Shown in pieces: positions 16,014 through 22,887 of a stretch of DNA of 22,887 bases. Within the stretch, counting starts at the first letter, position 1. Each line of letters starts with the position of its first letter. The notes under the pieces were generated by a model, which saw only the letters and a program-made list of their open reading frames with translations, searched no databases and was not told the origin of the DNA. The stretch covers positions 1 through 22,887 of the forward strand of contig DATHVI010000025.1 of NCBI GenBank assembly GCA_035461385.1, read 5' to 3'. The stretch comes from DATHVI01 sp035461385. Lineage in GTDB: Bacteria > Actinomycetota > Thermoleophilia > Solirubrobacterales > 70-9. The position numbers and the translations under genes are program-made.

Positions 16014-18281
16014 TTACTCCAGCGTCTTCTCGATCCGCTTCGTCTCGAAGGCCTCGAGGACGTCGCCGACCTTGACGTCCTGGTAGCCGTCGAGGACGAT
16101 CCCGCACTCGAGGCCGGCCTCGACCTCGTTGACGTCGTCCTTGAACCGGCGCAGGGAGCCGATCCGGCCGGTCCAGACCACGGTTCCATCGCGAACGAGG
16201 CGGACCGCGGCGCCACGGACGATCCTGCCGTCGGTGACCTCGGAGCCGGCGATCGTGCCGACGCGCGAGGCCCTGAACAGCTCCTTGACCTCGGCCTGGC
16301 CGAGGGCCTCCTCGACCTCCTCGGGCTCGAGCATGCCCTCCATCGCGGCGCGCAGATCCTCGGTGATCTTGTAGATCACCGAGTAGGTGCGGATCTCGAC
16401 GCCCTCGCGGTCGGCGGCGCGGCGGGCGTCGGCGAGCGGGCGGACATTGAAGCCGATGATGACCGCGTCGGAGGCGGCGGCGAGCATGACGTCGGACTCG
16501 TTGATCCCGCCGGGGGCGGCGCGGATCACGTTGACGACGATCTCCTCCTGCGGGACCTTGGCGATCTCGTCCTGGAGCGCCTCGAGCGAGCCGGAGACGT
16601 CGGCCTTGAGCAGCACGGCGAGCTCCTTGAGCTCGCCCTCCTTGGCGCGGGCGAAGACCTCGTCGAGGCTGACCTTCCGCGCCTGGCGGCGGGCGAGCTG
16701 CTCCGCCTTGAGCCGCTGGCCGCGCTCGTTTGCGAGCTGGCGGGCGCGGCGCTCGTTCTCGACCACCTCGACCCGCTCCCCGGCCTCGCAGACGCCGTCG
16801 AAGCCGAGCACCTCGACCGGGTCTCCCGGGCCGGCGCTCTCGACGCGGGCGCCGGTGTGGTCCTGCATCGCGCGGACCTTGCCCCACTGCGGCCCGGCGA
16901 CGAGCGCGTCGCCGACATGCAGGGTCCCACGCTGGACGAGCACGGTGACCACCGGGCCCCGTCCGGGATCGAGGTGAGACTCGATCACGCTCCCGGACGC
17001 GGCGGTGTCGGGATTGGCCCGCAGCTCCTCGACCTCGGCGATCAGGAGGAGGTTCTCGAGCAGCTCGTCGAGGCCCTCCCTGGTCTTCGCCGAGACGTTG
17101 GTGAAGATCGTCTCGCCGCCCCAGTCCTCGGGGGTGAGGCCCTGATTGGCGAGCTCGCCCTTGACGCGGTCGGGATTCGCACCCTCGAGGTCGATCTTGT
17201 TGATCGCGACCAGGATCGGGACCTCCGCCGCCTTCGCGTGGTCGATCGCCTCGACCGTCTGCGGCATCACCCCGTCGTCGGCGGCGACGACGATCACCGC
17301 GATGTCGGTGACCTTCGCACCGCGGGCGCGCATCGCCGTGAACGCCTCGTGGCCGGGGGTGTCGATGAAGCTGATCGTCTTGCCGTCGTGGTGGACCTGG
17401 TAGGCGCCGATGTGCTGCGTGATCCCGCCGGCCTCGCCCGCGGCGACCTCGGTCTGGCGGATCGCGTCGAGCAGCGACGTCTTCCCGTGGTCGACGTGGC
17501 CCATGATCGTCACCACCGGCGGGCGCTCGGCGAGCTCGTCGGGCGAGTCCTCGTAAACCGGCTCCGCGGGGGCCTCCTCGGCGGCGCTGATGATCTCGAC
17601 CTTCTGCTTGAACTCGTCGGCGATCACCATGATCGTCTCGTCGGGGAGCGTTTGGGTCAGCGTCGCCATCTCGCCGAGCTGCATCAGCTTCTTGATCACC
17701 TCGGCGCTGCCCAGCCCGAGCGTCTCGGCGACCTCGCGGACCGTCGCCCCGGAGTTGACCTTAAGCGCCTCGGGCTCGACCTCGACGACGGGCGCCTTAT
17801 CCTCCGGCTCCTCGAGCAGGGGTCGCCGGCGACGCCCGCCGCGGCGACGCGGCGGGCGGCGCGGGGGCGCCTGGGGCATCTGGTCGCGGCGCGACGCCTG
17901 CGAGTCGATCACCACCCGGCGGCGCTTCTTGCCGCTCGCGCCGGCGCTCGAGCCGCCGTCGGTCCGCACCGGCCGCACCGACCTGCCCTCGGCGCCGTCG
18001 CGCTTCGCGGGCTTCGGCGTCTCGGCCTGCCTCGGCTCAGCCTGCCTCGGCGGTGGCGCCGGCTGCTGCTGCTCCGCCTGCTCGCCCCCCGGCTTCGCCT
18101 CGGTAGCCGTCGCCGCGCCGCCGTCGCCGCCGGCGCCGGACAGCGCCCGCAGGGCAACGTCCTCGTCGACGCTCGACGCCGCGGCCTTGACCTCGACGCC
18201 GGCTTGCCTGAGCGCGGCGATGACCTCCTTGCTGGTCAGCCCCCGTGCCTTGGCGATCTCGTGAACGCGCTTCTTCGCCAC
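16014..18281 (-). CDS. infB: Translation initiation factor IF-2
   Basis: A 755-residue GTPase that places initiator fMet-tRNA on the 30S subunit and promotes subunit joining. An N-terminal IF2-N domain (RVHEIAKARGLTSKEVIAAL, residues 5-24) is followed by a disordered Gln/Pro/Arg-rich linker (~50-160) containing a basic RRPPRRRGGRRRR stretch, and then a second IF2-N domain (~178-230). The G domain has G1 GHVDHGKT (261-268), GGITQHIGAY, G3 DTPGH (307-311), G4 NKID (361-364) and a G5-like NVSAKTREG. The C-terminal domains II-IV follow, ending RIEKTLE. GTG 18281 directly abuts the nusA TAG stop with no gap, implying coupled translation. Confidence 0.98.
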   Translation of the reverse strand: MAKKRVHEIAKARGLTSKEVIAALRQAGVEVKAAASSVDEDVALRALSGAGGDGGAATATEAKPGGEQAEQQQPAPPPRQAEPRQAETPKPAKRDGAEGRSVRPVRTDGGSSAGASGKKRRRVVIDSQASRRDQMPQAPPRRPPRRRGGRRRRPLLEEPEDKAPVVEVEPEALKVNSGATVREVAETLGLGSAEVIKKLMQLGEMATLTQTLPDETIMVIADEFKQKVEIISAAEEAPAEPVYEDSPDELAERPPVVTIMGHVDHGKTSLLDAIRQTEVAAGEAGGITQHIGAYQVHHDGKTISFIDTPGHEAFTAMRARGAKVTDIAVIVVAADDGVMPQTVEAIDHAKAAEVPILVAINKIDLEGANPDRVKGELANQGLTPEDWGGETIFTNVSAKTREGLDELLENLLLIAEVEELRANPDTAASGSVIESHLDPGRGPVVTVLVQRGTLHVGDALVAGPQWGKVRAMQDHTGARVESAGPGDPVEVLGFDGVCEAGERVEVVENERRARQLANERGQRLKAEQLARRQARKVSLDEVFARAKEGELKELAVLLKADVSGSLEALQDEIAKVPQEEIVVNVIRAAPGGINESDVMLAAASDAVIIGFNVRPLADARRAADREGVEIRTYSVIYKITEDLRAAMEGMLEPEEVEEALGQAEVKELFRASRVGTIAGSEVTDGRIVRGAAVRLVRDGTVVWTGRIGSLRRFKDDVNEVEAGLECGIVLDGYQDVKVGDVLEAFETKRIEKTLE

Positions 18282-19949
18282 CTAACGCTGTGCCTCCGCA
18301 GTCTCCTCTTCCTCCTGTGCCGGAGCCGCCGCGTCGGCGTCGCCTTCGGCCTTGGGCGGCTGCCCGCCCTCGCCGGCGCCGTCGCTCTCCGCGGCCTCCT
18401 CGGCCTCACCCTCCGCGGCCTCCGGGGCCTCACCCTCCGCCGCGGGTTCCTCGCCCCCCTCGACCTCGCCGGCAGGCTGGTCGGGCCGCTCCGGCTCCTC
18501 GCCGTCGCCGGCAGGCTCGTCGCCGCCCGACTCGGACGCAACCTCGGCCTCGGCCTGCTCGTCGCCGGCCTGCGCCTCGGCTTCGGCGTCGGCGATCGCC
18601 GACTCGCCGCGCTCGACGAGTGGCGCGAGCGCGCCCTCGTCGGCGTTGGCGTCGGCGAGCGTCGCGACCTCCTCGTCGGTGAAGTTCGTCAGCACCGTCA
18701 CCTGATTGGTCGAGAAGCGGGCAAGCGCCTGGTGCTGGGGCAGGCCGCAGTAGCGCGACCCCTCGAGCGCCGCATTCGGACAGCGGCGCCCGGCCGAGAG
18801 CACCGCCGCGCAGCGCCCGTCGAGCTCCTCGCCCTCCTCGTACTCGACTTCCTCCTCCTCGCTGAACTCGGTCTGCGACTTGATGTCGACCTTCCAGCCG
18901 GTGAGCTTCGCCGCCAGGCGGGCGTTCTGCCCCTCGCGACCGATCGCCAGCGAGAGCTGGTCGTCGGGGACGACCACGGTCGCCTCCTGGGTCTCGTCGT
19001 CGACCAGGACCTCGCGGACCCGGGCCGGCGAGAGCGCCTTGGCGACGAACCGGGCGGGCTCCTCGTTGTAGGGGATGATGTCGATCTTCTCGCCGCGAAG
19101 CTCGGAGACGACCATCCTCACCCGCGACCCGCGCGGGCCGACGCATGCCCCGACCGGGTCGACCCCGTCGGCGTGCGAGACGACGGCGATCTTCGACCGG
19201 TAGCCGGGCTCGCGAGCGACGCCGACGATCTCGACCAAGCCGTCGGCGATCTCGGGAACCTCGAGCTCGAAGAGCTGCTTGATCAGCTCCGGGTTGCGCC
19301 GCGAGACGACGATGCTCGGGCCCTTGCCTTCGGCGGAGACGTCGGTGATCACCGCCTTGACCCGCATTCCGTGGTCGTAGCGCTCGTTCCAGACCTGCTC
19401 CGAGCGCGGCAGCAGCGCCTCGACCCGCTCGCGCAGCTGGACCAGCGTGTAGCGGTTGTCGGACTGCTGGATGATCCCGGTCACGAGCTCACCGACCCGG
19501 TCGCGGTACTCCTCGTACATCATCTGGCGCTCGGCCTCGCGGATCCGCTGCAGGATCACCTGCTTCGCGGTCTGGGCCGCGATCCGCCCGAAGTCATGGG
19601 GGGTGACGTCGCGGGTCGTGATCTGGTCCTCGTAGGGACGCAGGACCTCCGGGTCGAGCTCGGGCTCCTCGGGCTCGCGCAGCTCGCCGGTCTCGGGATC
19701 GATCGTCTGCTCCTGCTCGGAGGCCGCCTCGGCGAGCAGCTTCTCCTCGAGCTCCACCGGCAGGATCAACTCGAAGACGCGGAAGTCGGCGCTCTCGCGG
19801 TCGAGGTCGACGCGGGCGTACTTGGCGGCCCCGGGCGTCTTCTTGTACGCCGAGAGCAGTGCGTCCTCGAGCGCCGCCATCAGCGTCTCGGCGTCGATGC
19901 CCTTCTCCTGCTCGAGGCCCTTGATTGCCTCGACGATCTCGCGACTCAT
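18282..19949 (-). CDS. nusA: Transcription termination/antitermination protein NusA with unusual C-terminal extension
   Basis: A 555-residue NusA, which binds RNA polymerase and nascent RNA to control pausing and termination. An N-terminal RNAP-binding domain (~1-140) is followed by S1 (~150-218), KH1 (~225-300; GVDPVGACVGPRGSRVRMV) and KH2 (~300-362; LAIGREGQNARLAAKLTGWKV is its RNA loop region). After an acidic link (EEEEVEYEEGEE) come Cys380, Cys390, Cys401 and His406 in a CCCH zinc-knuckle-like motif, not part of canonical NusA, then ~145 residues rich in Glu, Ala and Gly. The ATG at 19949 has GGAGGT 6 bases upstream. It lies 28 bases after rimP. The usual ylxR gene between nusA and infB is absent. 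Confidence 0.97.
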   Translation of the reverse strand: MSREIVEAIKGLEQEKGIDAETLMAALEDALLSAYKKTPGAAKYARVDLDRESADFRVFELILPVELEEKLLAEAASEQEQTIDPETGELREPEEPELDPEVLRPYEDQITTRDVTPHDFGRIAAQTAKQVILQRIREAERQMMYEEYRDRVGELVTGIIQQSDNRYTLVQLRERVEALLPRSEQVWNERYDHGMRVKAVITDVSAEGKGPSIVVSRRNPELIKQLFELEVPEIADGLVEIVGVAREPGYRSKIAVVSHADGVDPVGACVGPRGSRVRMVVSELRGEKIDIIPYNEEPARFVAKALSPARVREVLVDDETQEATVVVPDDQLSLAIGREGQNARLAAKLTGWKVDIKSQTEFSEEEEVEYEEGEELDGRCAAVLSAGRRCPNAALEGSRYCGLPQHQALARFSTNQVTVLTNFTDEEVATLADANADEGALAPLVERGESAIADAEAEAQAGDEQAEAEVASESGGDEPAGDGEEPERPDQPAGEVEGGEEPAAEGEAPEAAEGEAEEAAESDGAGEGGQPPKAEGDADAAAPAQEEEETAEAQR

Positions 19950-19977
19950 TCGGTGACCTCCAGCCTCCGTCTCAAAC

Positions 19978-20424
19978 TCACTGCACCTCCGGGACGCCGA
20001 ACTCGGGAACGAGGTTCGAGCGGCGGACCCCGCTCAGCGGAATCGTCACGTCGCCGTCCATCGCCGCGACCGAGACGGTCGAATCGTCGGCATCGGTCAG
20101 CGTGCCGGTGAAGCTCCGCCGACCCTCGATCGCATCAAGCGTCCGCACCCTGACCTTGCGGCCGAGGAACCGGCGGTAGTGCTCCGGCTTGGTCAGCGGC
20201 CGGGCCGCCCCTGGCGAGGAAACCTCGAGGGTCCAGCTCTCGAGCAGGTCGCGAAGGTGGCCGGTGACCCGCTCGCAGAGCTCGAGATCGACCCCCTCCG
20301 GGCGGTCGATGAACAGCCGCAGCGACGCGCTCGCCGGGCGCTCGAGCGCGACCACCTCGACGCCGGGCTCGAGCCCGGCGAGGCGCGTCTCGATGCTCTC
20401 CTGAATCTGGTCTAGGTCCGTCAT
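19978..20424 (-). CDS. rimP: Ribosome maturation factor RimP
   Basis: A 148-residue cytoplasmic factor for 30S subunit maturation. The N-terminal domain reads IETRLAGLEPGVEVVALE...LRLFIDRPEGVDLELCERVTGHLRDLL, then the family signature TLEVSSPGAARPLTKPEHYRRFLGRKVRV appears in pieces, followed by the SH3-like C-terminal domain (FTGTLTDADDSTVSV, IPLSGVRRSNLVPEF). ATG 20424 matches the family start, but no Shine-Dalgarno precedes it; the seven bases before it follow a terminator T-run. Another in-frame ATG at 20457 would translate the hairpin itself. It is the first gene of the rimP-nusA-infB operon. Confidence 0.95.
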   Translation of the reverse strand: MTDLDQIQESIETRLAGLEPGVEVVALERPASASLRLFIDRPEGVDLELCERVTGHLRDLLESWTLEVSSPGAARPLTKPEHYRRFLGRKVRVRTLDAIEGRRSFTGTLTDADDSTVSVAAMDGDVTIPLSGVRRSNLVPEFGVPEVQ

Positions 20425-20430
20425 ACGCCG

Positions 20431-20455
20431 AAAAAAAGGTGGGCCCGGGCCCACC
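20431..20455 (-). terminator. Intrinsic terminator / attenuator in the rimP-nusA leader
   Basis: Reading on the minus strand, GGTGGGCCCGGGCCCACC is a perfect palindrome (20438-20455) that folds to a 7-bp GC stem with a 4-base loop, followed directly by seven Ts (20431-20437). It ends 6 bases before the rimP start, so no room remains for a promoter after it. It must either end dtd transcripts or regulate readthrough into rimP. Confidence 0.85.
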
Positions 20456-20493
20456 ATTGCGGAACGGTTCGGGTACGCAAAGAAGCTGCGTGG

Positions 20494-20523
20494 AGTATAG
20501 CCGCGGCGCTCGGGCCCCGGCAA
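20494..20523 (-). promoter_or_regulatory. Sigma-70-type promoter for the rimP-nusA-infB operon
   Basis: On the minus strand TTGCCG (20518-20523) and TATACT (20494-20499) are 18 bases apart, just past the dtd stop. Transcription would start near 20487, giving a leader of about 60 bases that contains the terminator before rimP. Box matches are good for GC-rich DNA. Confidence 0.65.
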
Positions 20524-20535
20524 GGGTGGGAACGG

Positions 20536-20952
20536 TCAGATCTCGACCAGCAGCGTCACCGGGCCGTCGTTCGCGAGCTCGACCTGCATCCGGGCGCCGA
20601 ACGCGCCCCGCTTCGCCCCGAGGCGGGCGCAGAAGCGCTCGTAGAGCGGCTCGGCGACCTCGCCCCGAGCGGCCCGGGTGTAGCTCGGCCGGTTGCCCCG
20701 GCGGACGTCGCCGTAGAGGGTGAACTGGCTCACGCACAGCACCTCGCGCTCGCCGAGCGGCTCGTTCATCCGCCCGCCTTCGTCGTCGAAGATCCGCAGC
20801 GCGCGCACCTTGTCGGCGAGCCGGTCCGCGTCCTCGGCGGAGTCGTCGTCGGCGATTCCGAGCAGGACCAGCAGGCCGGCGCCGATCTCGGCGATCCGCT
20901 CACCGTCGATCGAGACCGAGGCGCGGCTCACGCGCTGGACGAGCGCTCGCAT
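20536..20952 (-). CDS. dtd: D-aminoacyl-tRNA deacylase
   Basis: A 138-residue enzyme that removes D-amino acids (and glycine from mischarged tRNA-Ala) from tRNAs. Family marks are the start MRALVQRVSRASVSIDGE, GAGLLVLLGI, the catalytic-site SQFTLYGD (residues 75-82) and the Gly-cisPro motif NDGPVT (128-133) that gives chiral selection. The usual helical section PLYERFCARLGA precedes FGARMQVEL. The length is near the typical ~145. ATG 20952 lies 22 bases after the TPR gene. The next promoter lies just past its stop, so it probably ends the rpoZ-coaBC-TPR-dtd transcript, with the 20431-20455 terminator as its end. Confidence 0.96.
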   Translation of the reverse strand: MRALVQRVSRASVSIDGERIAEIGAGLLVLLGIADDDSAEDADRLADKVRALRIFDDEGGRMNEPLGEREVLCVSQFTLYGDVRRGNRPSYTRAARGEVAEPLYERFCARLGAKRGAFGARMQVELANDGPVTLLVEI

Positions 20953-20974
20953 CCCAGCTCGGCGCGGGCGCCGC

Positions 20975-21337
20975 TCAGGCTTCGGCCAGCCGGCGGTAGA
21001 GCCGGTAGTCGCGGCGCTCGGGGCGCAGGTTCGCGGCCAGCGCCAGGTGGTGGCGGGCGCGATCGGCCTCGCCGGTCAGGCTGAGCGCGCGGCCGAGGCA
21101 GAAATGCGCGTAGTCGTTGACGGGATGGGTCTCGACCACCGCCTCGAACTCCGTCGCCGCCTCGGCGAACTGGCGGTTGCGGAAGTACGCGCGCCCGAGC
21201 GCCTCCCGCACCGAGCTCTTCTCGGGCGCCCGGCGGGCCGCTTCGGCGAGCGGCACCGTCGCCGCGTCGAAGCTCCCGTCCTCGAGCAGCTCGACGCCGC
21301 GCCGGTAGAGCGTGTAGGTCTCGGGCTCCGCACTCAT
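20975..21337 (-). CDS. Small tetratricopeptide-repeat protein
   Basis: A 120-residue helical protein with about three TPR units: residues ~7-38 (TLYRRGVELLEDGSFDAATVPLAEAARRAP), ~41-72 (SSVREALGRAYFRNRQFAEAATEFEAVVETHP) and ~75-106 (DYAHFCLGRALSLTGEADRARHHLALAANLRP). These carry the usual small/aromatic spacing and closing proline. There is no signal peptide, so it is probably a cytoplasmic scaffold; the partner is unknown. ATG 21337 is the only conserved-looking start; the longer frame upstream is antisense/alternate-frame to coaBC. It lies 41 bases after coaBC and 22 before dtd, probably co-transcribed. Confidence 0.9.
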   Translation of the reverse strand: MSAEPETYTLYRRGVELLEDGSFDAATVPLAEAARRAPEKSSVREALGRAYFRNRQFAEAATEFEAVVETHPVNDYAHFCLGRALSLTGEADRARHHLALAANLRPERRDYRLYRRLAEA

Positions 21338-21378
21338 CGCACCCAGTGTACGAGCCGGTCCAGCGACGACCCCCAAGA

Positions 21379-22632
21379 TCAGCCGTCGTCGGCGACCGCC
21401 ACAGCCCGGAGCGCCTCGACCCGGTCGAGGACGGCGGCTGCGATCTCGGCCTTCGGCGCCGGCCCGACCGGCTGCTCGCCGCCGGGCTCGACGATCGTCA
21501 CCTCGTTGCGCTCGGAGTCGAAGCCGATGTCGGCGCGCGAGATGTCGTTGAAGACGATCGCGTCGAGGCCCTTGCGCTCGAGCTTCTCGCGCGCCCGCGC
21601 GATCGCCTCGGCGCCGTGCTCGGCGGCGAACCCGACCACGGTCTGCCCGGGGCGGCGGGCCGCGGCGACCCCGGCGAGGACGTCGGCGGTCTCCTCGAGG
21701 CGCAGCTCGAGCTCGCCGGTGCCGTGCCGGGTCAGCTTTCCGTCGGTCGCGGCCCGCGGCCGGAAGTCGGCGACCGCGGCGGCCATGATCAGGACGTGCG
21801 CGGCTCCGAACTCGGCCGCTACGGCGTCGGCGAGCTCGGCCGCCGTCTCGACATCGATCCTCCGCACCCCTGGAGGCTCCGGGAGGGCGACGTTCGCGGC
21901 GATCAGCGTCACCTCGGCGCCCCGCCTGGCCGCCGCCGCCGCGAGCGCGAGGCCCATCCGACCGCTCGAGCGGTTGCCGATGAACCGCACCGAGTCGATT
22001 GGCTCGCGGGTCCCGCCCGCGGTCACCAGCACCCGGAGGCCGTCCCACGGGCCCGGGCCCGGGGCGATCGCGGCCTCGACCTCGCCCAGCAGGCGATCGG
22101 GGTCGGGGAGTCGCCCGACGCCCTGCTCGCCGCGCGACGCGAGCATCCCCTCGTCGGGCTCGATCACCCGCACCCCTCGCTCGCGCAGCGTCGCGATGTT
22201 CGCCTGCGTCGCCGCGTCGCGGTACATGCGGTCGTTCATCGCCGGAGCGACGAGCCGGGGTGCGGCGCAGGCGAGGAACGCCGTCGTCAGCATCGAGTCG
22301 GCCTGGCCGCCGGCGAGCTTCGCGAGCGTGTTCGCCGACGCCGGCGCGACGAGATACGCGTCGGCGTTCGCGACCACAGCGAGATGGCCGATCGGGTCGT
22401 GCGCGGGGACCGGGTCGCCGGGGAACGAGCCGCGCAGCGGATCGCGCTCGAACTCGCCCTCGAGGACCGGCGCCCCGACGATCGCCTCGAACGACGGCGC
22501 CCCGACGAACCGCTTCGCCGCCGGCGTCATCAGCACCCGAACCCCGTGCCCGGCCTTGGTCGCAAGCCGCGCGAGCTCGAGGGCCTTGTAAGCGGCGATC
22601 CCACCGCTGACACCGAGAAGGATCCGGGCCAT
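21379..22632 (-). CDS. coaBC: Bifunctional phosphopantothenoylcysteine decarboxylase / phosphopantothenate-cysteine ligase
   Basis: A 417-residue flavoenzyme that carries out two coenzyme A steps: CoaB ligates cysteine to phosphopantothenate, and CoaC decarboxylates the product. The CoaC half has the FMN-binding start ILLGVSGGIAAYKALEL (residues 4-20), catalytic-type His83 in DPIGHLAVV, APASANTLAKLAGG (96-109) and APAMNDRMY (129-137). The CoaB half begins at LRVLVTAGGTREPIDSVRFI (199-218), with NRSSGRMG and AAAVADFRP. The loop that holds an active-site Cys in E. coli CoaC (around ACGxxGxGR) reads LASRGEQGVGRL here, without Cys. ATG 22632 follows AGGA at 8 bases. It lies 110 bases after rpoZ. 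Confidence 0.96.
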   Translation of the reverse strand: MARILLGVSGGIAAYKALELARLATKAGHGVRVLMTPAAKRFVGAPSFEAIVGAPVLEGEFERDPLRGSFPGDPVPAHDPIGHLAVVANADAYLVAPASANTLAKLAGGQADSMLTTAFLACAAPRLVAPAMNDRMYRDAATQANIATLRERGVRVIEPDEGMLASRGEQGVGRLPDPDRLLGEVEAAIAPGPGPWDGLRVLVTAGGTREPIDSVRFIGNRSSGRMGLALAAAAARRGAEVTLIAANVALPEPPGVRRIDVETAAELADAVAAEFGAAHVLIMAAAVADFRPRAATDGKLTRHGTGELELRLEETADVLAGVAAARRPGQTVVGFAAEHGAEAIARAREKLERKGLDAIVFNDISRADIGFDSERNEVTIVEPGGEQPVGPAPKAEIAAAVLDRVEALRAVAVADDG

Positions 22633-22742
22633 GCGGTTGATCCTACGCGGAAGCAGGCACACCCCCCGGGCGCCGGCTTGCGTTCAGGCGGTCAGCAAGA
22701 GAACCCCGCTGAGTGCCAATGTCAGCAGGCGGCGGAGTGGTG

Positions 22743-22887
22743 CTAAACCCGGTAGCGGTACTTGAGCTTGTCGCCCGCCAGCTCCTCGAGGGCGATCGTG
22801 AGGTAGTTGCCCGAGGTCGATTCGACCATCGGGGGCGTGTACTCCTCGTAGCTGCCCTCGCCGAGCGCGCGGTAGTAGCTGTTGAGC
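22743..22887 (-). CDS. rpoZ: RNA polymerase omega subunit (C-terminal part; start outside window)
   Basis: The last 47 residues of omega, read on the minus strand to TAG 22743-22745: LNSYYRALGEGSYEEYTPP, then MVESTSGNYLTIALEELAGDKLKYRYRV. The INSYYxxLGEG-like start of this segment and the closing LTIALEEIxxGKLxY pattern are typical of actinobacterial RpoZ, which helps assemble RNA polymerase and binds the beta-prime C-terminus. The N-terminal half lies beyond 22887. It precedes coaBC, the same order (often gmk-rpoZ-coaBC) seen in many actinobacteria. Confidence 0.9.
   Translation of the reverse strand, partial: LNSYYRALGEGSYEEYTPPMVESTSGNYLTIALEELAGDKLKYRYRV

Noticed and set aside
16857..20111. 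A 1084-codon open frame on the plus strand antisense to nusA and infB
   Set aside because: It is a by-product of GC-rich codon bias opposite two strongly conserved genes; its protein is Arg/Leu/Asp-rich low complexity without any motif.
22690..22745. Two TTAGCAC/TTGGCACTC-like half sites near the rpoZ stop, reminiscent of the CIRCE heat-shock element
   Set aside because: They are in the same orientation with wrong spacing and mismatches, not the inverted CIRCE arrangement.

Overview
This window is high-GC bacterial chromosome that reads as a core housekeeping region of an actinobacterium. Deep-branching lineages such as Thermoleophilia (Solirubrobacterales/Gaiellales-like) fit best. That placement is an inference from GC, protein style and gene order; there is no rRNA here. 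The window has no rRNA, tRNA, insertion sequence, prophage or CRISPR signal that I can support. No gene-free gap exceeds 300 bases; the longest is about 177 bases (2956-3132).

Region 1 (1-2955, minus strand): the 5' part of an amidase-signature gene, an alpha/beta hydrolase, and a regulator with a degenerate plus an intact-looking HD-GYP-type module fused to a LuxR helix-turn-helix. Region 2 (2956-7406, plus strand): a divergent promoter region, then a small DUF7144-like membrane protein, a 14-helix DHA2-type MFS exporter, a tiny zinc-ribbon protein, and two neighbouring membrane proteins that both end in a SHOCT module. Their functions are mostly unknown; an envelope or stress role is only a guess.

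Region 3 (7421-22887, minus strand) is a nearly uninterrupted translation/RNA-metabolism cluster. In transcription order it reads rpoZ (partial), coaBC, a TPR protein, dtd, then a promoter and leader terminator, rimP, nusA, infB, ylxP (DUF503), rbfA, nrnA, truB, ribF, rpsO, a DsbA/thioredoxin-fold protein, pnp, an M16 peptidase and dapB. Short spacings and 1-4 base stop/start overlaps (nusA/infB, rbfA/nrnA, rpsO/dsbA-like, pnp/M16, M16/dapB) suggest co-transcription and translational coupling. The genes cover ribosome maturation (RimP, RbfA, S15), initiation (IF2), elongation/termination (NusA), tRNA modification (TruB), RNA turnover (PNPase, NrnA), and cofactor or lysine biosynthesis (RibF, CoaBC, DapB).

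The most interesting signals are regulatory or architectural. A textbook intrinsic terminator lies between a good promoter and the rimP start, so it can act as an attenuator for the nusA operon. NusA carries an unusual C-terminal CCCH zinc-knuckle-like motif and a long acidic tail. The DsbA-like gene appears to start at CTG in a 4-base overlap with the rpsO stop. PNPase has a structured leader and a glycine/arginine-rich tail. I see no clearly new multi-gene defence or metabolic system.
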